From Gracilimonas sp. (GTDB taxonomy: Bacteria > Bacteroidota > Rhodothermia > Balneolales > Balneolaceae): a DNA stretch of 64,000 nucleotides. Shown here piece by piece: positions 16,351-24,306 of the stretch (its first letter is position 1; every line of letters starts with the position of its first letter). The position numbers and the translations under genes were made by a program. Below the pieces are notes generated by a model. That model searched no databases, was not told the DNA's origin, and saw only the letters and a list, made by a program, of their open reading frames with translations. The stretch lies in NCBI RefSeq assembly GCF_017641085.1, contig NZ_JAEPPI010000001.1, positions 744,001-808,000 on the forward strand, in the 5' to 3' direction.

Positions 16351-16602
16351 TTATTTAATCTCGGTAAAATCCGGTTCTTCATATTCTTTAAAGGATGTTT
16401 GGTGTTCATCTACAGGGACTCCACAAGATGGTGAAACCATACAGCCCTTATTGGTAACAGCTTGAAAGAGAAAGAAAGCGGCTAACATCCCGGTTATAAT
16501 TTCCCTGTCAATAATGGCCAGGGTGGTAAAGAACACAGCAATACCCAAAGCCACCCACCGCATGGTATGCCAGTTCGTGAATAAAGAAATTTTACTGTTC
16601 AT
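16351..16602 (-). CDS. DUF2892 (YgaP-type) inner-membrane protein
   Basis: An 83-residue protein with two hydrophobic segments and the NKGCMVSPSCGVP cysteine motif that ends DUF2892 domains (compare the membrane part of YgaP). It heads the minus-strand redox operon and has a 24-base palindrome 8 bases before its ATG. DUF2892 proteins are commonly fused or adjacent to rhodanese and thioredoxin domains in sulfur metabolism. Function not established. Confidence 0.75.
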   Translation of the reverse strand: MNSKISLFTNWHTMRWVALGIAVFFTTLAIIDREIITGMLAAFFLFQAVTNKGCMVSPSCGVPVDEHQTSFKEYEEPDFTEIK

Positions 16603-16610
16603 AATTATAG

Positions 16611-16634
16611 ATAGTCTTTTAATGTGAAGACTAT
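16611..16634. promoter_or_regulatory. palindrome upstream of the DUF2892-thioredoxin-OsmC operon
   Basis: Perfect inverted repeat ATAGTCTT-N8-AAGACTAT, with the same 8-8-8 geometry and start-codon-proximal position as the Rrf2-cluster palindromes but arms in the opposite sense (TCTT...AAGA rather than AAGA...TCTT). Probably an operator; could also form an mRNA hairpin. Confidence 0.45.
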
Positions 16635-16738
16635 GTTAACCTGATTTCGGGAGGAGGGAGCAGTTGTTATAACAAGTCATCTGAAATTTAAATCAGACAT
16701 TATGAGCGACTTCAAATAATTGTTTTCATTAAGAAGAA

Positions 16739-17218
16739 TTACTTGTCGGTACGGTCAATTTTTGCTGTCTTTAGGCAAAGGGTAAGGGTGAGACCATAGG
16801 CAAGATGCATAAACAAGCCGGCCAGAATCATGAGGCCGGGAAACCAGGTGTTGGTATAAAAGATCCCGAAGTTTTCACCCGCCGCCAGCGACACAAAGGG
16901 TGAAATGATGACCCCTGCTACAACGGAAATAATCAGGCCATAAATCAACCCTTGGGTAATCCACCTTCCCGGAATCCTATGCTGTAGAAAGGCTACCCAA
17001 ATCAGCGCCAGCAGAATTCCGCCGATGTTGTAAGCCAGGTTTCCGAAAACTATATGGTAAGGGTCGCCGGGGAGGGAGTGATTGAAGCTTTCGGTTAATA
17101 TGTACCCGATGTCTAAAGCGGGAAAGCCCATCCCCCCCAAAAGAAAGGCTACCATGGCCATAACAAAGGTGGCAATAAAACCGGAAATAACGGTGCGAAA
17201 AAAGACTGAAGAAGACAT
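16739..17218 (-). CDS. four-helix inner-membrane protein of unknown function
   Basis: A 159-residue protein with four hydrophobic helices (about residues 6-28, 58-78, 88-108, 128-150) and glycine-rich membrane faces such as FLLGGMGFPALDIG and FGNLAYNIGGILLALIWVAF. It resembles conserved DUF6789-like small membrane proteins of Bacteroidota but I cannot name it firmly. It is a single gene on the minus strand between the redox operon and the DUF3565 gene, in the nitrite/NO neighbourhood. No metal motif stands out beyond one His near the end. Confidence 0.55.
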   Translation of the reverse strand: MSSSVFFRTVISGFIATFVMAMVAFLLGGMGFPALDIGYILTESFNHSLPGDPYHIVFGNLAYNIGGILLALIWVAFLQHRIPGRWITQGLIYGLIISVVAGVIISPFVSLAAGENFGIFYTNTWFPGLMILAGLFMHLAYGLTLTLCLKTAKIDRTDK

Positions 17219-17266
17219 GACATTCTGATTAATTGAATAAAGCCAACGGGGGATTATACTAAAGTT

Positions 17267-17452
17267 TTACTTTTCACACTTCTTACAATTTAACAGGCTC
17301 CCCAATCTTGATTTCCGTCCTTCTTTGGAAACCACCCATGGGCGGAGTTGCCAGGGTGGGTTGTGCCGCACATGCTGGGTATGCCCGCATTTCAATTCCG
17401 CAACCCAGTCGCCTTGCTCATCTTTGTGAAATCCTGTGATGGGTTGTTTCAT
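17267..17452 (-). CDS. DUF3565 small zinc-ribbon-like protein
   Basis: A 61-residue protein matching DUF3565: GFHKDEQGDWVAELKCGHTQHVRHNPPW, then a C-terminal CKKCEK. The CGH-x2-H and CxxC elements suggest a single zinc site. It is transcribed away from nirK and shares the intergenic region containing two copies of the palindrome; the copy at 17534-17557 probably serves this gene. DUF3565 genes are often near denitrification or anaerobic redox genes; the function is unknown. Confidence 0.75.
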   Translation of the reverse strand: MKQPITGFHKDEQGDWVAELKCGHTQHVRHNPPWQLRPWVVSKEGRKSRLGSLLNCKKCEK

Positions 17453-17533
17453 ACTTCAGGTCTTCGGGTTGTTATTTCGTGATTGAACATGGGAAATACT
17501 GATTTAGGGATCTACATAGAGTTTATAGAATAT

Positions 17534-17557
17534 ATTAAAGACATCTTCATCTTAAAT
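17534..17557. promoter_or_regulatory. palindromic operator site 3, between DUF3565 and nirK
   Basis: ATTAAAGA-N8-TCTTAAAT. It lies 82 bases upstream of the DUF3565 ATG and 90 bases upstream of nirK, so it may control either or both. Confidence 0.6.
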
Positions 17558-17600
17558 TCACAATACTCGCTTATCATCTGCTAAAGAACATTCAAAACAA

Positions 17601-17624
17601 ATAAAAGACAAAATACTCTTAAAA
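17601..17624. promoter_or_regulatory. palindromic operator site 4, just before nirK
   Basis: ATAAAAGA-N8-TCTTAAAA ending 23 bases before the nirK ATG. Twenty-two of its 24 bases match the scdA site at 11624-11647. Confidence 0.65.
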
Positions 17625-17647
17625 CTTTAACTCAAAATTACACAACT

Positions 17648-18775
17648 ATGAGACTCTCAAAATTAACTCTTTCCATGTTGTTTGGCTTATTATTTACAAG
17701 TTTGGCGTTTGCTCAAACAGCCGAATATACCCTGGATGGTATGACATTCGGTATGCCGGAAGCGGAAGTATTCACTGAAGATTATGACGGACCTCCCGTT
17801 GTAGGAGAATACGTTACCCTGCTGCCTAATCTTAAACCCTTAGACTACGAGGGCAATAAGCATCACGAGGTACGAATAGATATACTGGTTCAGGAAATCG
17901 AAGTGGCCGAAGGTGTTCGATACCGTGCGTGGACATTTGGCGGAACGGTTCCGGGCCCCGTACTTCATGTTAAGGAAGGAGACCGGATTACATTCACCAT
18001 GAAAAACCGGTCTGATGAAGAAGTGACAATTACAGAACCTTCAAAAGGCGGTTCACCATTCATGCAACAAGTGGCTGAAAATACTTATCAAAAAAATAAG
18101 TCGGCCATTATGCCTATGCCACACTCTATGGATTTCCACGCCGGAACCGTAGCTAAAGATGACAAGTGGAGAACCATAGGGCCGGGTGAATCCATTAAAT
18201 TTGACTGGATTGCAAACTACGCAGGTTCTTACATCTATCACTGCGGAACTCCAAGTGTTCTTATGCACACCGCAATGGGGCAACATGGTGTAGTTGTAGT
18301 TTCGCCTAAAGACGGTTACCCAACCGATTATGAAGTTGACCGTGAATATGTAGTGGTTCAATCCGAGTACTACCTGGAAAAAGGTTCCGGCGAATTGTAT
18401 CAGTACGACTTTGAAGGCGCTTCAAATCGTCAGCCTTCCCACGTTGTATTTAACGGCCACCAAACCATTATGCACGACCAGCCACTGAAAGCCAATGCCG
18501 GCGAACGAGTACGTTTCCACTTCTCCAATAACGGACCAAGCGGAACCTCCAGCTTCCACGTAATTGGCGGCATCTTTGACCGGGTATGGCTTGAAGGTCA
18601 CCCATTCAATGAAATGCGCGGAATGCAGACTGTACTTGTAGGAGCTTCCGGCTCAGCAACTTTAGACATGATTGTACCTGAAGAAGGCAAGTACATCCTG
18701 ATTGACCACGAGTTTGCCGATGCAGAATTAGGCGCAACCGGTACACTGAAAGCAGGCCCAAGACAGGAAAAGTAA
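17648..18775 (+). CDS. nirK: NirK, copper nitrite reductase, atypical type-1 axial ligand
   Basis: A 375-residue periplasmic enzyme with a cleavable Sec signal (FTSLAFAQ). Two cupredoxin domains. Type-2 copper ligands His164, His198 and His354 and the catalytic Asp162 and His304 are all present (PMPHSMDFHAG, YHCG, SSFHVIGG, IDHEFADAELGATG). Type-1 ligands His159, Cys199 and His207 are present. In the loop CGTPSVLMHTAMGQHG the residue five after His207, where the axial Met normally lies, is Gln212, with a Met at 210. It reduces nitrite to NO using electrons from a small copper protein or cytochrome. The nirV-like, Sco-like and cupredoxin genes follow. Two palindromes upstream suggest control by the nearby Rrf2 regulator. 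Confidence 0.95.
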   Translation: MRLSKLTLSMLFGLLFTSLAFAQTAEYTLDGMTFGMPEAEVFTEDYDGPPVVGEYVTLLPNLKPLDYEGNKHHEVRIDILVQEIEVAEGVRYRAWTFGGTVPGPVLHVKEGDRITFTMKNRSDEEVTITEPSKGGSPFMQQVAENTYQKNKSAIMPMPHSMDFHAGTVAKDDKWRTIGPGESIKFDWIANYAGSYIYHCGTPSVLMHTAMGQHGVVVVSPKDGYPTDYEVDREYVVVQSEYYLEKGSGELYQYDFEGASNRQPSHVVFNGHQTIMHDQPLKANAGERVRFHFSNNGPSGTSSFHVIGGIFDRVWLEGHPFNEMRGMQTVLVGASGSATLDMIVPEEGKYILIDHEFADAELGATGTLKAGPRQEK

Positions 18776-18825
18776 ACCGGTGAAGCTGAAAAGCTCACTG
18801 ATTTAAAAATTTGAATAGTAGATAC

Positions 18826-18865
18826 TGTAAGGGCGAATTGAATTCGCCCTTACAATTTTTCAAAA
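18826..18865 (+). terminator. palindromic repeat acting as terminator between nirK and nirV-like
   Basis: Perfect 14-base arms (18826-18839 and 18841-18854) around one central base, containing GGGCGAATT and its complement, followed by ATTTTTC. The GGGCGAATT palindrome resembles dispersed REP-type repeats of many bacteria. It would terminate nirK transcripts, or attenuate them before the next genes. Confidence 0.7.
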
Positions 18866-18875
18866 AATAGATACG

Positions 18876-19691
18876 ATGAGATCCCAAAGGAACATATACG
18901 GCTTAAAAAGTTGGGCCCTGACCGGTATAGTTGGTTTATTGGTTAGTTTGTTGAATCCGGTGATGGCACAACAAGAGCGGGTATTGATTCCGGCGGGATC
19001 TTTTCATTCTATCCTGCCCGAAGTTAAAGGTGAGCCCATTTCAGTGGACTCTTTTTATATAGATAAAACAGCAGTTACCAACGAAGATTTTCTCCAATTT
19101 CTTCAGGAAAATGATAGCTGGCAAAAAGACGAAATACCGTCCATTTTTGCAGCTCAGAATTACCTGAACCATTGGGAGGAGGCAAGCACTCCCGGTCTTG
19201 AAGCAATTGGAGAAAATCGTCCGGTTACACACGTTTCATGGTTTGCGGCTAATGCCTATTGCTCCGATAAAGGAGGAAGATTACCTAGCCTGAATGAGTG
19301 GGAATATTCGGCCCAGCTAATGGATTTTGATTCCATGCAAGAAATGAACCGGTTCAGTACCGAATTAATTGGTTGGTATTCAAGTGTGGATGCCAAAAAC
19401 ACCAAAGCTGTTGGTTCAACAGGAATACAAAACCGGCATGGGGTTCAGGATCAATTTGGTTTAATTATGGAATGGGTGGAAGACTATAAGCCCATTATAG
19501 CCGATGAACTTTCGCTGGACTGTGGCACAGTTGGCAGGCTTCAGCAACTTGGAAATACATATAGTTATGCCGCTTCCATTCGGTATATCACACGGATGAG
19601 CTTTAATCCAAAAACAACAACGGGTATGGTGGGCTTCAGATGTGCTTACAATATCGAAGATCAGGAATCAGCTAAAAATTCAGAACTATGA
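18876..19691 (+). CDS. nirV: NirV-like formylglycine-generating-enzyme (SUMF1) domain protein
   Basis: A 271-residue exported protein (signal ending NPVMAQ). The FGE-sulfatase fold is visible: IPAGSFHSI, VDSFYIDKTAVTNEDFLQFL, RPVTHVSWFAANAYCSDKGGRLPSLNEWEYSAQ, and a C-terminal GMVGFRCAY. NirV, of this fold, is encoded beside nirK in several denitrifiers and is thought to affect NirK maturation, although its reaction is not established. The two catalytic cysteines of true formylglycine enzymes are not obvious as a pair. It overlaps the Sco gene by 4 bases. Confidence 0.8.
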   Translation: MRSQRNIYGLKSWALTGIVGLLVSLLNPVMAQQERVLIPAGSFHSILPEVKGEPISVDSFYIDKTAVTNEDFLQFLQENDSWQKDEIPSIFAAQNYLNHWEEASTPGLEAIGENRPVTHVSWFAANAYCSDKGGRLPSLNEWEYSAQLMDFDSMQEMNRFSTELIGWYSSVDAKNTKAVGSTGIQNRHGVQDQFGLIMEWVEDYKPIIADELSLDCGTVGRLQQLGNTYSYAASIRYITRMSFNPKTTTGMVGFRCAYNIEDQESAKNSEL

Positions 19692-20296
19692 GAACATTAT
19701 TCATTTTATCCGCTTTTCTATTGAGTTCAATGTCCGCAGCAGCTCAACATCATCACGGCGATTCGTCAATGCTGAAGGCAGAGAAGGTATCTGATCATTC
19801 ACTGTATCACCTAAAAGCTGAGTGGATCACCCACCGAAATGAATCGGTAACGTTAAGTCAGTTTAAGGGGGAACCGGTGATTGTAGTGATGTTTTACGGG
19901 AATTGTACTCAGGTTTGCCCAATCCTGATCAGAGATACGTGGCGTTTGTACAATTCGATAGATGAATCTTTAAGAAGTTCTGTGAATGTGCTGGCCGTTT
20001 CATTCGACCGGGAAAATGATTCACCCGAAGTACTGAAAAAATATGCCGAATACGAGCAATTGAATATTGAAGGTTGGCATTTCGTAACGGCAAAAGAAGC
20101 TGATATCCGAAGTCTGGCTATGATGCTGGGCGTTCAGTATGCAAAGAAAAGCGATGGTGAATTTGCACACTCTAACCTGGTCAGTGTATTGGATACGGAA
20201 GGAAAAGTGGCGGTTCGTGTAGAAGGACTAAATCAACCCATGACATCAGCTGCCCGAAAAGTTGAGAACATGCTGAAGCACCATACCATGCAATGA
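19688..20296 (+). CDS. SCO1/SenC-type copper chaperone or thiol-disulfide protein
   Basis: A 202-residue exported protein (signal ending SAAAQ, then a His-rich HHHGD). The thioredoxin-like fold has the Sco motif NCTQVCPIL (Cys73-x3-Cys77) and a conserved distal histidine, His161 (FAHSNLVSVLD). Sco proteins deliver copper to cytochrome oxidase CuA and to other cupredoxins. It overlaps nirV-like and cupredoxin genes by 4 bases on each side, so it very probably supplies copper to NirK or to the cupredoxin. The order nirK, nirV, sco, cupredoxin forms one functional block. Confidence 0.85.
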   Translation: MRTLFILSAFLLSSMSAAAQHHHGDSSMLKAEKVSDHSLYHLKAEWITHRNESVTLSQFKGEPVIVVMFYGNCTQVCPILIRDTWRLYNSIDESLRSSVNVLAVSFDRENDSPEVLKKYAEYEQLNIEGWHFVTAKEADIRSLAMMLGVQYAKKSDGEFAHSNLVSVLDTEGKVAVRVEGLNQPMTSAARKVENMLKHHTMQ

Positions 20297-20748
20297 AAAC
20301 GATGTACTCCATAGCCTTTCTTTTGCTCTTGGTCGGTACGGAACCGGTACAGGCTTTTCAGTCGCTCTCTGCTGACACGCTCACTGTAGAAGTACGGGGA
20401 ACCGGTGCCGATGCCCGATTTGTACCGGCACTTATACAGGTAAGTAAGGGTGATGTAATCAGGTTTAAAGTTCTGGAAGGGATGCATACCGTCACGGCTT
20501 ATCATCCGGACAACCGCCGGCCATCAAGAATACCTGAGTCAATCTCTTCATTTGATTCGGGAATGCTGAGTGAAGGGGATGTCTGGTTTTTGGAGATTAC
20601 CGAAGAAGGCATCTATGATTACTTTTGCCTACCGCACGAACGGCTGGGACATGTAGGGCGTATTGTAGCAGGAGATAATGCAGAAGCAGGCCAGTATGAT
20701 AATTCTCTGATTCCCGAAGAAGCGGCCCGAACTTTCCAATCTTTATAG
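20293..20748 (+). CDS. cupredoxin (plastocyanin/pseudoazurin-like) with His at the axial position
   Basis: A 151-residue exported blue-copper protein (signal about residues 1-21). The fold is shown by FVPALIQVSKGDVIRFKV and the ligand loop YDYFCLPHERLGHVGRIV. Type-1 ligands are His65 (GMHTV), Cys112 and His115. Five residues after His115, where plastocyanin and pseudoazurin have Met, the protein has His120. It is probably the electron donor to NirK or an electron shuttle. The substitution would be expected to lower redox potential or change copper geometry. It ends the nirK block, and the convergent gene follows after 19 bases. Confidence 0.8.
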   Translation: MKTMYSIAFLLLLVGTEPVQAFQSLSADTLTVEVRGTGADARFVPALIQVSKGDVIRFKVLEGMHTVTAYHPDNRRPSRIPESISSFDSGMLSEGDVWFLEITEEGIYDYFCLPHERLGHVGRIVAGDNAEAGQYDNSLIPEEAARTFQSL

Positions 20749-20767
20749 TACTTAAATTGTGAGGGAA

Positions 20768-22210
20768 TCAAAGGGAGAGAGCAAGCTCAAAAACCTGCAA
20801 AATGGAATCGTTTGTAAAGAAAAGAACCAGTAAGCCGATTGAGAACAGGGTGTGCAGCCCTACTGTTAGAAACAGGTAAATAGCTGTTCCCGGCCCGGAG
20901 CTACGTGAGATATCAAAAGCGGAGATATTAAAAGCCCCGTACCAAATCAGTACGAACAAAGCGCCAAAGATCAGAATGGCAGTGGGTCCAAAACCGGTAA
21001 CGTACAGCGTAACCAAAATGGTCACAATCAGAAAATCGAGAAAGAAGGTGCCTGAATACAGGTTCACTGTCTGACTGAAATGTTCCAGGTTCTTTGCCGG
21101 AAGATAAAGCCATAGCAAGGCCACGGTCTGTATAAGCAGGGTTATAATAACTCCGATTCCGAAGAAAGAGGCATAATTGGTTCCAAAAATTGCCAGGGTT
21201 GGCAGGTGATGGAAAAAGGCATTAAGCCCGGTTAAACTGATCGAAGTTTGTGCCAAAATATAAAACATCATTCCGGAAAATAGTGCATGCATTGCCAACA
21301 AGGCTATCCCTCCGGTTAATGCGCGTTCGCGGTAGTGCAGTATGTCATCCACAAAAAACCGGTGTGCAAGAAAGTAGCGCAGCAGCATAGGCCGCAAGTA
21401 GGGTAGTAGTTTGAATAACACGGCTAAGCCAAGCCACAGAACAACCAACGAGAGTACCATCCAGCTTTGTGAACTACGTGATTCATCGGCTGCAGGTAAT
21501 GGTATTTTCCATTCCTGACTTTGCTCATACTGCATGAGACTTTCAGAGAATTCGGGATATGCAGAAATGGCTTCATCGAACCATTCAGCGCGCAGAAAGA
21601 AAATAAGACTCGAATTTTGATCGACTTCCCACCCGAATTGCTCATCAAAAGCGGCGATATCGGTTCTTTGGAAAACCGAGTCCGCAAAAAGGACAGCAAA
21701 TGGTTTATCGGGAGTGTCGAAATAAGACCATTTATCAGAGGCGTAGAAGTAAAAGTCTTTATTTGATCGGGCCGACAAGGAATCCAGAATGGGAGAAAAC
21801 ATATCGTCAAACTCCGGGTGAGAGGTCTGGCTATTGCTCAACAAACCAATGGCAGCAAAATTCAAATAGGAACGATAGAGATCGGTAGCCTCTCCGAATT
21901 GCTGCAGGAGATTACTTTGACGAGAGCGAATCTCACTGAGCGTAAGATAGGTCTTATCCAGTTGTATGAGAATGGTAAAAGGGGCCTCTCTCAGTAAAGC
22001 CAGCAGATCAGGACTTACCGGGTGATCAAGCTGGAGGTAATCAATGCCATGCTGGGCAAAAGTATCCAACTGATTTTTAGCTTCTGAAGTATCGGTGGGA
22101 TGATCCCAGACAATACCCAAAGAAGGCTGCTGAGCCATACTTTTGGCCGTAGTTCCCAGAAACAGGCAGAAAAAGCTTAAGGCGAAAAGATATGTGGCCT
22201 TGGCTTTCAC
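20768..22210 (-). CDS. uncharacterised 480-aa membrane protein with large exported N-terminal domain
   Basis: Unrecognised. A signal peptide (ends KSMAQ) is followed by a soluble domain of about 220 residues (GIVWDHPTDTSEAKNQLDTF, YLQLDHPVSP) whose start resembles the barrel of a sugar-acting enzyme, but no catalytic pair is clear. From about residue 250 there are six or seven hydrophobic segments. It starts with GTG 22210 immediately after the miaB stop, so it is co-transcribed with miaB, an arrangement I would expect to be lineage-specific. The C-terminal part looks like a transport or multi-helix scaffold domain. No function proposed. Confidence 0.5.
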   Translation of the reverse strand: MKAKATYLFALSFFCLFLGTTAKSMAQQPSLGIVWDHPTDTSEAKNQLDTFAQHGIDYLQLDHPVSPDLLALLREAPFTILIQLDKTYLTLSEIRSRQSNLLQQFGEATDLYRSYLNFAAIGLLSNSQTSHPEFDDMFSPILDSLSARSNKDFYFYASDKWSYFDTPDKPFAVLFADSVFQRTDIAAFDEQFGWEVDQNSSLIFFLRAEWFDEAISAYPEFSESLMQYEQSQEWKIPLPAADESRSSQSWMVLSLVVLWLGLAVLFKLLPYLRPMLLRYFLAHRFFVDDILHYRERALTGGIALLAMHALFSGMMFYILAQTSISLTGLNAFFHHLPTLAIFGTNYASFFGIGVIITLLIQTVALLWLYLPAKNLEHFSQTVNLYSGTFFLDFLIVTILVTLYVTGFGPTAILIFGALFVLIWYGAFNISAFDISRSSGPGTAIYLFLTVGLHTLFSIGLLVLFFTNDSILQVFELALSL

Positions 22211-23569
22211 TCAGGCTACAACTTCAGCTCCGTAATATTCAGTCAGCGTCGTTTTCTTGATAGGGCGTGCAATCAAGGTGGCTGAAGTGGCATCGGTTAC
22301 TTCCACTTCTACATAATCGCCCTTCTCAAAATCTTTGCGGTCAAAAACACACATTTTGTTAGTATCGGTACGTCCGCTCATCTGCTCTTCAGAACGCTTA
22401 CTGGTTCCTTCTACCAGAACTACGTGACGACGCCCGATTTCATCCTGATTTCTTCTTTCCTGAATATCCATCTGTTGGTTGATGATTTCAGTCAACCGGC
22501 GCTTCTTAACCTTCTCCGGTACGTTGTCTTCGTATTTCCGGTGAGCCAGTGTACGTTCCCGTTCCGAATAGGCAAACATATAGGCCAGATCATATTCCAC
22601 CTCAGCCATCAAGGTAAGGGTTTGCTCATGTTCTTCTTCTGTTTCATCGCAAAACCCTGCAATGATATCCGTAGAAAGAGAAACGCCCGGAATTATGGAC
22701 TTCATATTTTGAATAAGCTCCAAATACTCTTCTCTCGTGTAGGGGCGACGCATACGCTCCAGCATGGTGTCGCTGCCGGCCTGGGCCGGAATATGGATGT
22801 AATTACACAGATTAGGACGTTCAGCAATCAGGTGCAGAAGGTCGTTAGGGAAGTCTTTGGGGTGAGGAGAGGAAAAACGAAAACGCATTTCAGGATCTAC
22901 TTTACTGGCCTCATCCATCAGACGTGTGAAGGTGTTCTCCCCATCCAGGTATGAATTAACATTTTGTCCCAGCAGCGTAACTTCTTTATATCCTTCATCG
23001 CTCAGCTGTTTAATTTCTCTGAGGATAGATTCCATCGGTCGGCTGCGTTCACGTCCCCGTGTAAAAGGAACTACACAGAACGAACACATATTATCACACC
23101 CGCGCATAATGGATACAAACGCATTTACACCGTTGCCGGTGGTTCTGACGGGGGCAATGTCGGCATAGGTTTCCTCCAATGAGAGAAGCACATTCACGGC
23201 TTTTCGTCCGTCTTCAACTTCCTGCAGTAAACGAGGGATATCACGGTATGCATCAGGGCCGACTACAATATCTACAAGGTGTTCCTGTTCAATAATCCGG
23301 TCTTTGATGCGCTCAGCCATACAGCCCAGCACGCCAACGGTAAGGTCTCCGTTTTCTTTTTTTATGGATCGAAGCTCTTTGAGACGATTCCAAACTTTGG
23401 TTTCCGCGTTTTCACGAATGGAGCAGGTGTTTACAAGAACAACATCCGCGCTTTCTGCTTCATGAACCGGCCTCATGCCTTCTTCAAGCAGGATGGAATT
23501 CACGATCTCAGAATCCGCAAAGTTCATCTGACAACCGTAGGTCTCGATATAGAATTTCTTTTCTTTCAC
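22211..23569 (-). CDS. miaB: MiaB, tRNA-2-methylthio-N6-dimethylallyladenosine synthase
   Basis: A 452-residue radical-SAM methylthiotransferase. The N-terminal UPF0004 domain carries Cys13 ([10 protein letters not shown]), Cys49 (NTCSIREN) and Cys83 (GCMAERI), which bind one cluster; the radical-SAM motif CDNMCSFC begins near residue 158; a TRAM domain ([20 protein letters not shown]) ends the protein. It adds the 2-methylthio group to i6A37 of tRNAs reading UNN codons. Length and motif order are standard. The downstream membrane protein starts directly after its stop. Confidence 0.95.
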   Translation of the reverse strand: MKEKKFYIETYGCQMNFADSEIVNSILLEEGMRPVHEAESADVVLVNTCSIRENAETKVWNRLKELRSIKKENGDLTVGVLGCMAERIKDRIIEQEHLVDIVVGPDAYRDIPRLLQEVEDGRKAVNVLLSLEETYADIAPVRTTGNGVNAFVSIMRGCDNMCSFCVVPFTRGRERSRPMESILREIKQLSDEGYKEVTLLGQNVNSYLDGENTFTRLMDEASKVDPEMRFRFSSPHPKDFPNDLLHLIAERPNLCNYIHIPAQAGSDTMLERMRRPYTREEYLELIQNMKSIIPGVSLSTDIIAGFCDETEEEHEQTLTLMAEVEYDLAYMFAYSERERTLAHRKYEDNVPEKVKKRRLTEIINQQMDIQERRNQDEIGRRHVVLVEGTSKRSEEQMSGRTDTNKMCVFDRKDFEKGDYVEVEVTDATSATLIARPIKKTTLTEYYGAEVVA

Positions 23570-23603
23570 TGCACTATATTTTTATGAATTCGAAATATAC
23601 AAA

Positions 23604-24260
23604 TTATTCATCCGAAGGACTATCAGGCCACACTTCCGGGTGATCTCTCCAGCTGGAAAGTAAGTCAAGGTCATCGCCGTCGATTACCCCTTTTTCAATA
23701 GCTACGTTCACCAGTGTTTTATAGTCGGTAAGGGTATAAACCGGTACTTCTGTATCTGAAAATCGTTTAGAAGCTTTATCAAAATCGTAGGTAAAGATGG
23801 ATAACACAGCGTCAACTTTTGCCCCCACAAATTTCAGGGCCTCAACCACAGAAATGGCTGATCCGCCGGTAGAAATCAGGTCTTCGATAACAACGGTAGA
23901 TTCTCCTTTCTTGACACCACCTTCAATCTGATTACCCATTCCATGAGCCTTCGCTTTTGCACGCACATAGGCCATAGGTTTGTTCAGGTTTGCAGCTACC
24001 CATGCTGCATGGGGGATTCCGGCCGTAGCTGTGCCTGTCACCACATCTACATCCGGGTACTTTTCCTGGATGATAGCGGTGAATTCATTTTCAATTTTAT
24101 TCCGTATTTCAGGAAACCGCAAAGTGAGCCTGTTATCGCAGTAGATAGGCGAGTTCCAGCCTGAAGTCCACGTAAATGGGTCGTTCGGTCTGAGAACTAC
24201 AGCATTAATATCAAGCAAATGAGCAGCCAGCTCACGAGCAAATGAGTTATTGAGTATCAT
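23604..24260 (-). CDS. pyrE: PyrE, orotate phosphoribosyltransferase
   Basis: A 218-residue enzyme from ATG 24260; the frame is open to 24338 but that extension overlaps pgpA and lacks similarity. The PRPP-binding motif VVIEDLISTGGSAI, the substrate block TSGWNSPIYCDNRL and the loop YVRAKAKAHGMGNQIEGG define the family. It converts orotate and PRPP to OMP in pyrimidine synthesis. It lies 46 bases after pgpA on the same strand. Confidence 0.93.
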   Translation of the reverse strand: MILNNSFARELAAHLLDINAVVLRPNDPFTWTSGWNSPIYCDNRLTLRFPEIRNKIENEFTAIIQEKYPDVDVVTGTATAGIPHAAWVAANLNKPMAYVRAKAKAHGMGNQIEGGVKKGESTVVIEDLISTGGSAISVVEALKFVGAKVDAVLSIFTYDFDKASKRFSDTEVPVYTLTDYKTLVNVAIEKGVIDGDDLDLLSSWRDHPEVWPDSPSDE

Positions 24261-24306
24261 AAGTCTTTTAAATTCTGTTATTGGTACCGCTGCGATGAGT
24301 GAATTA

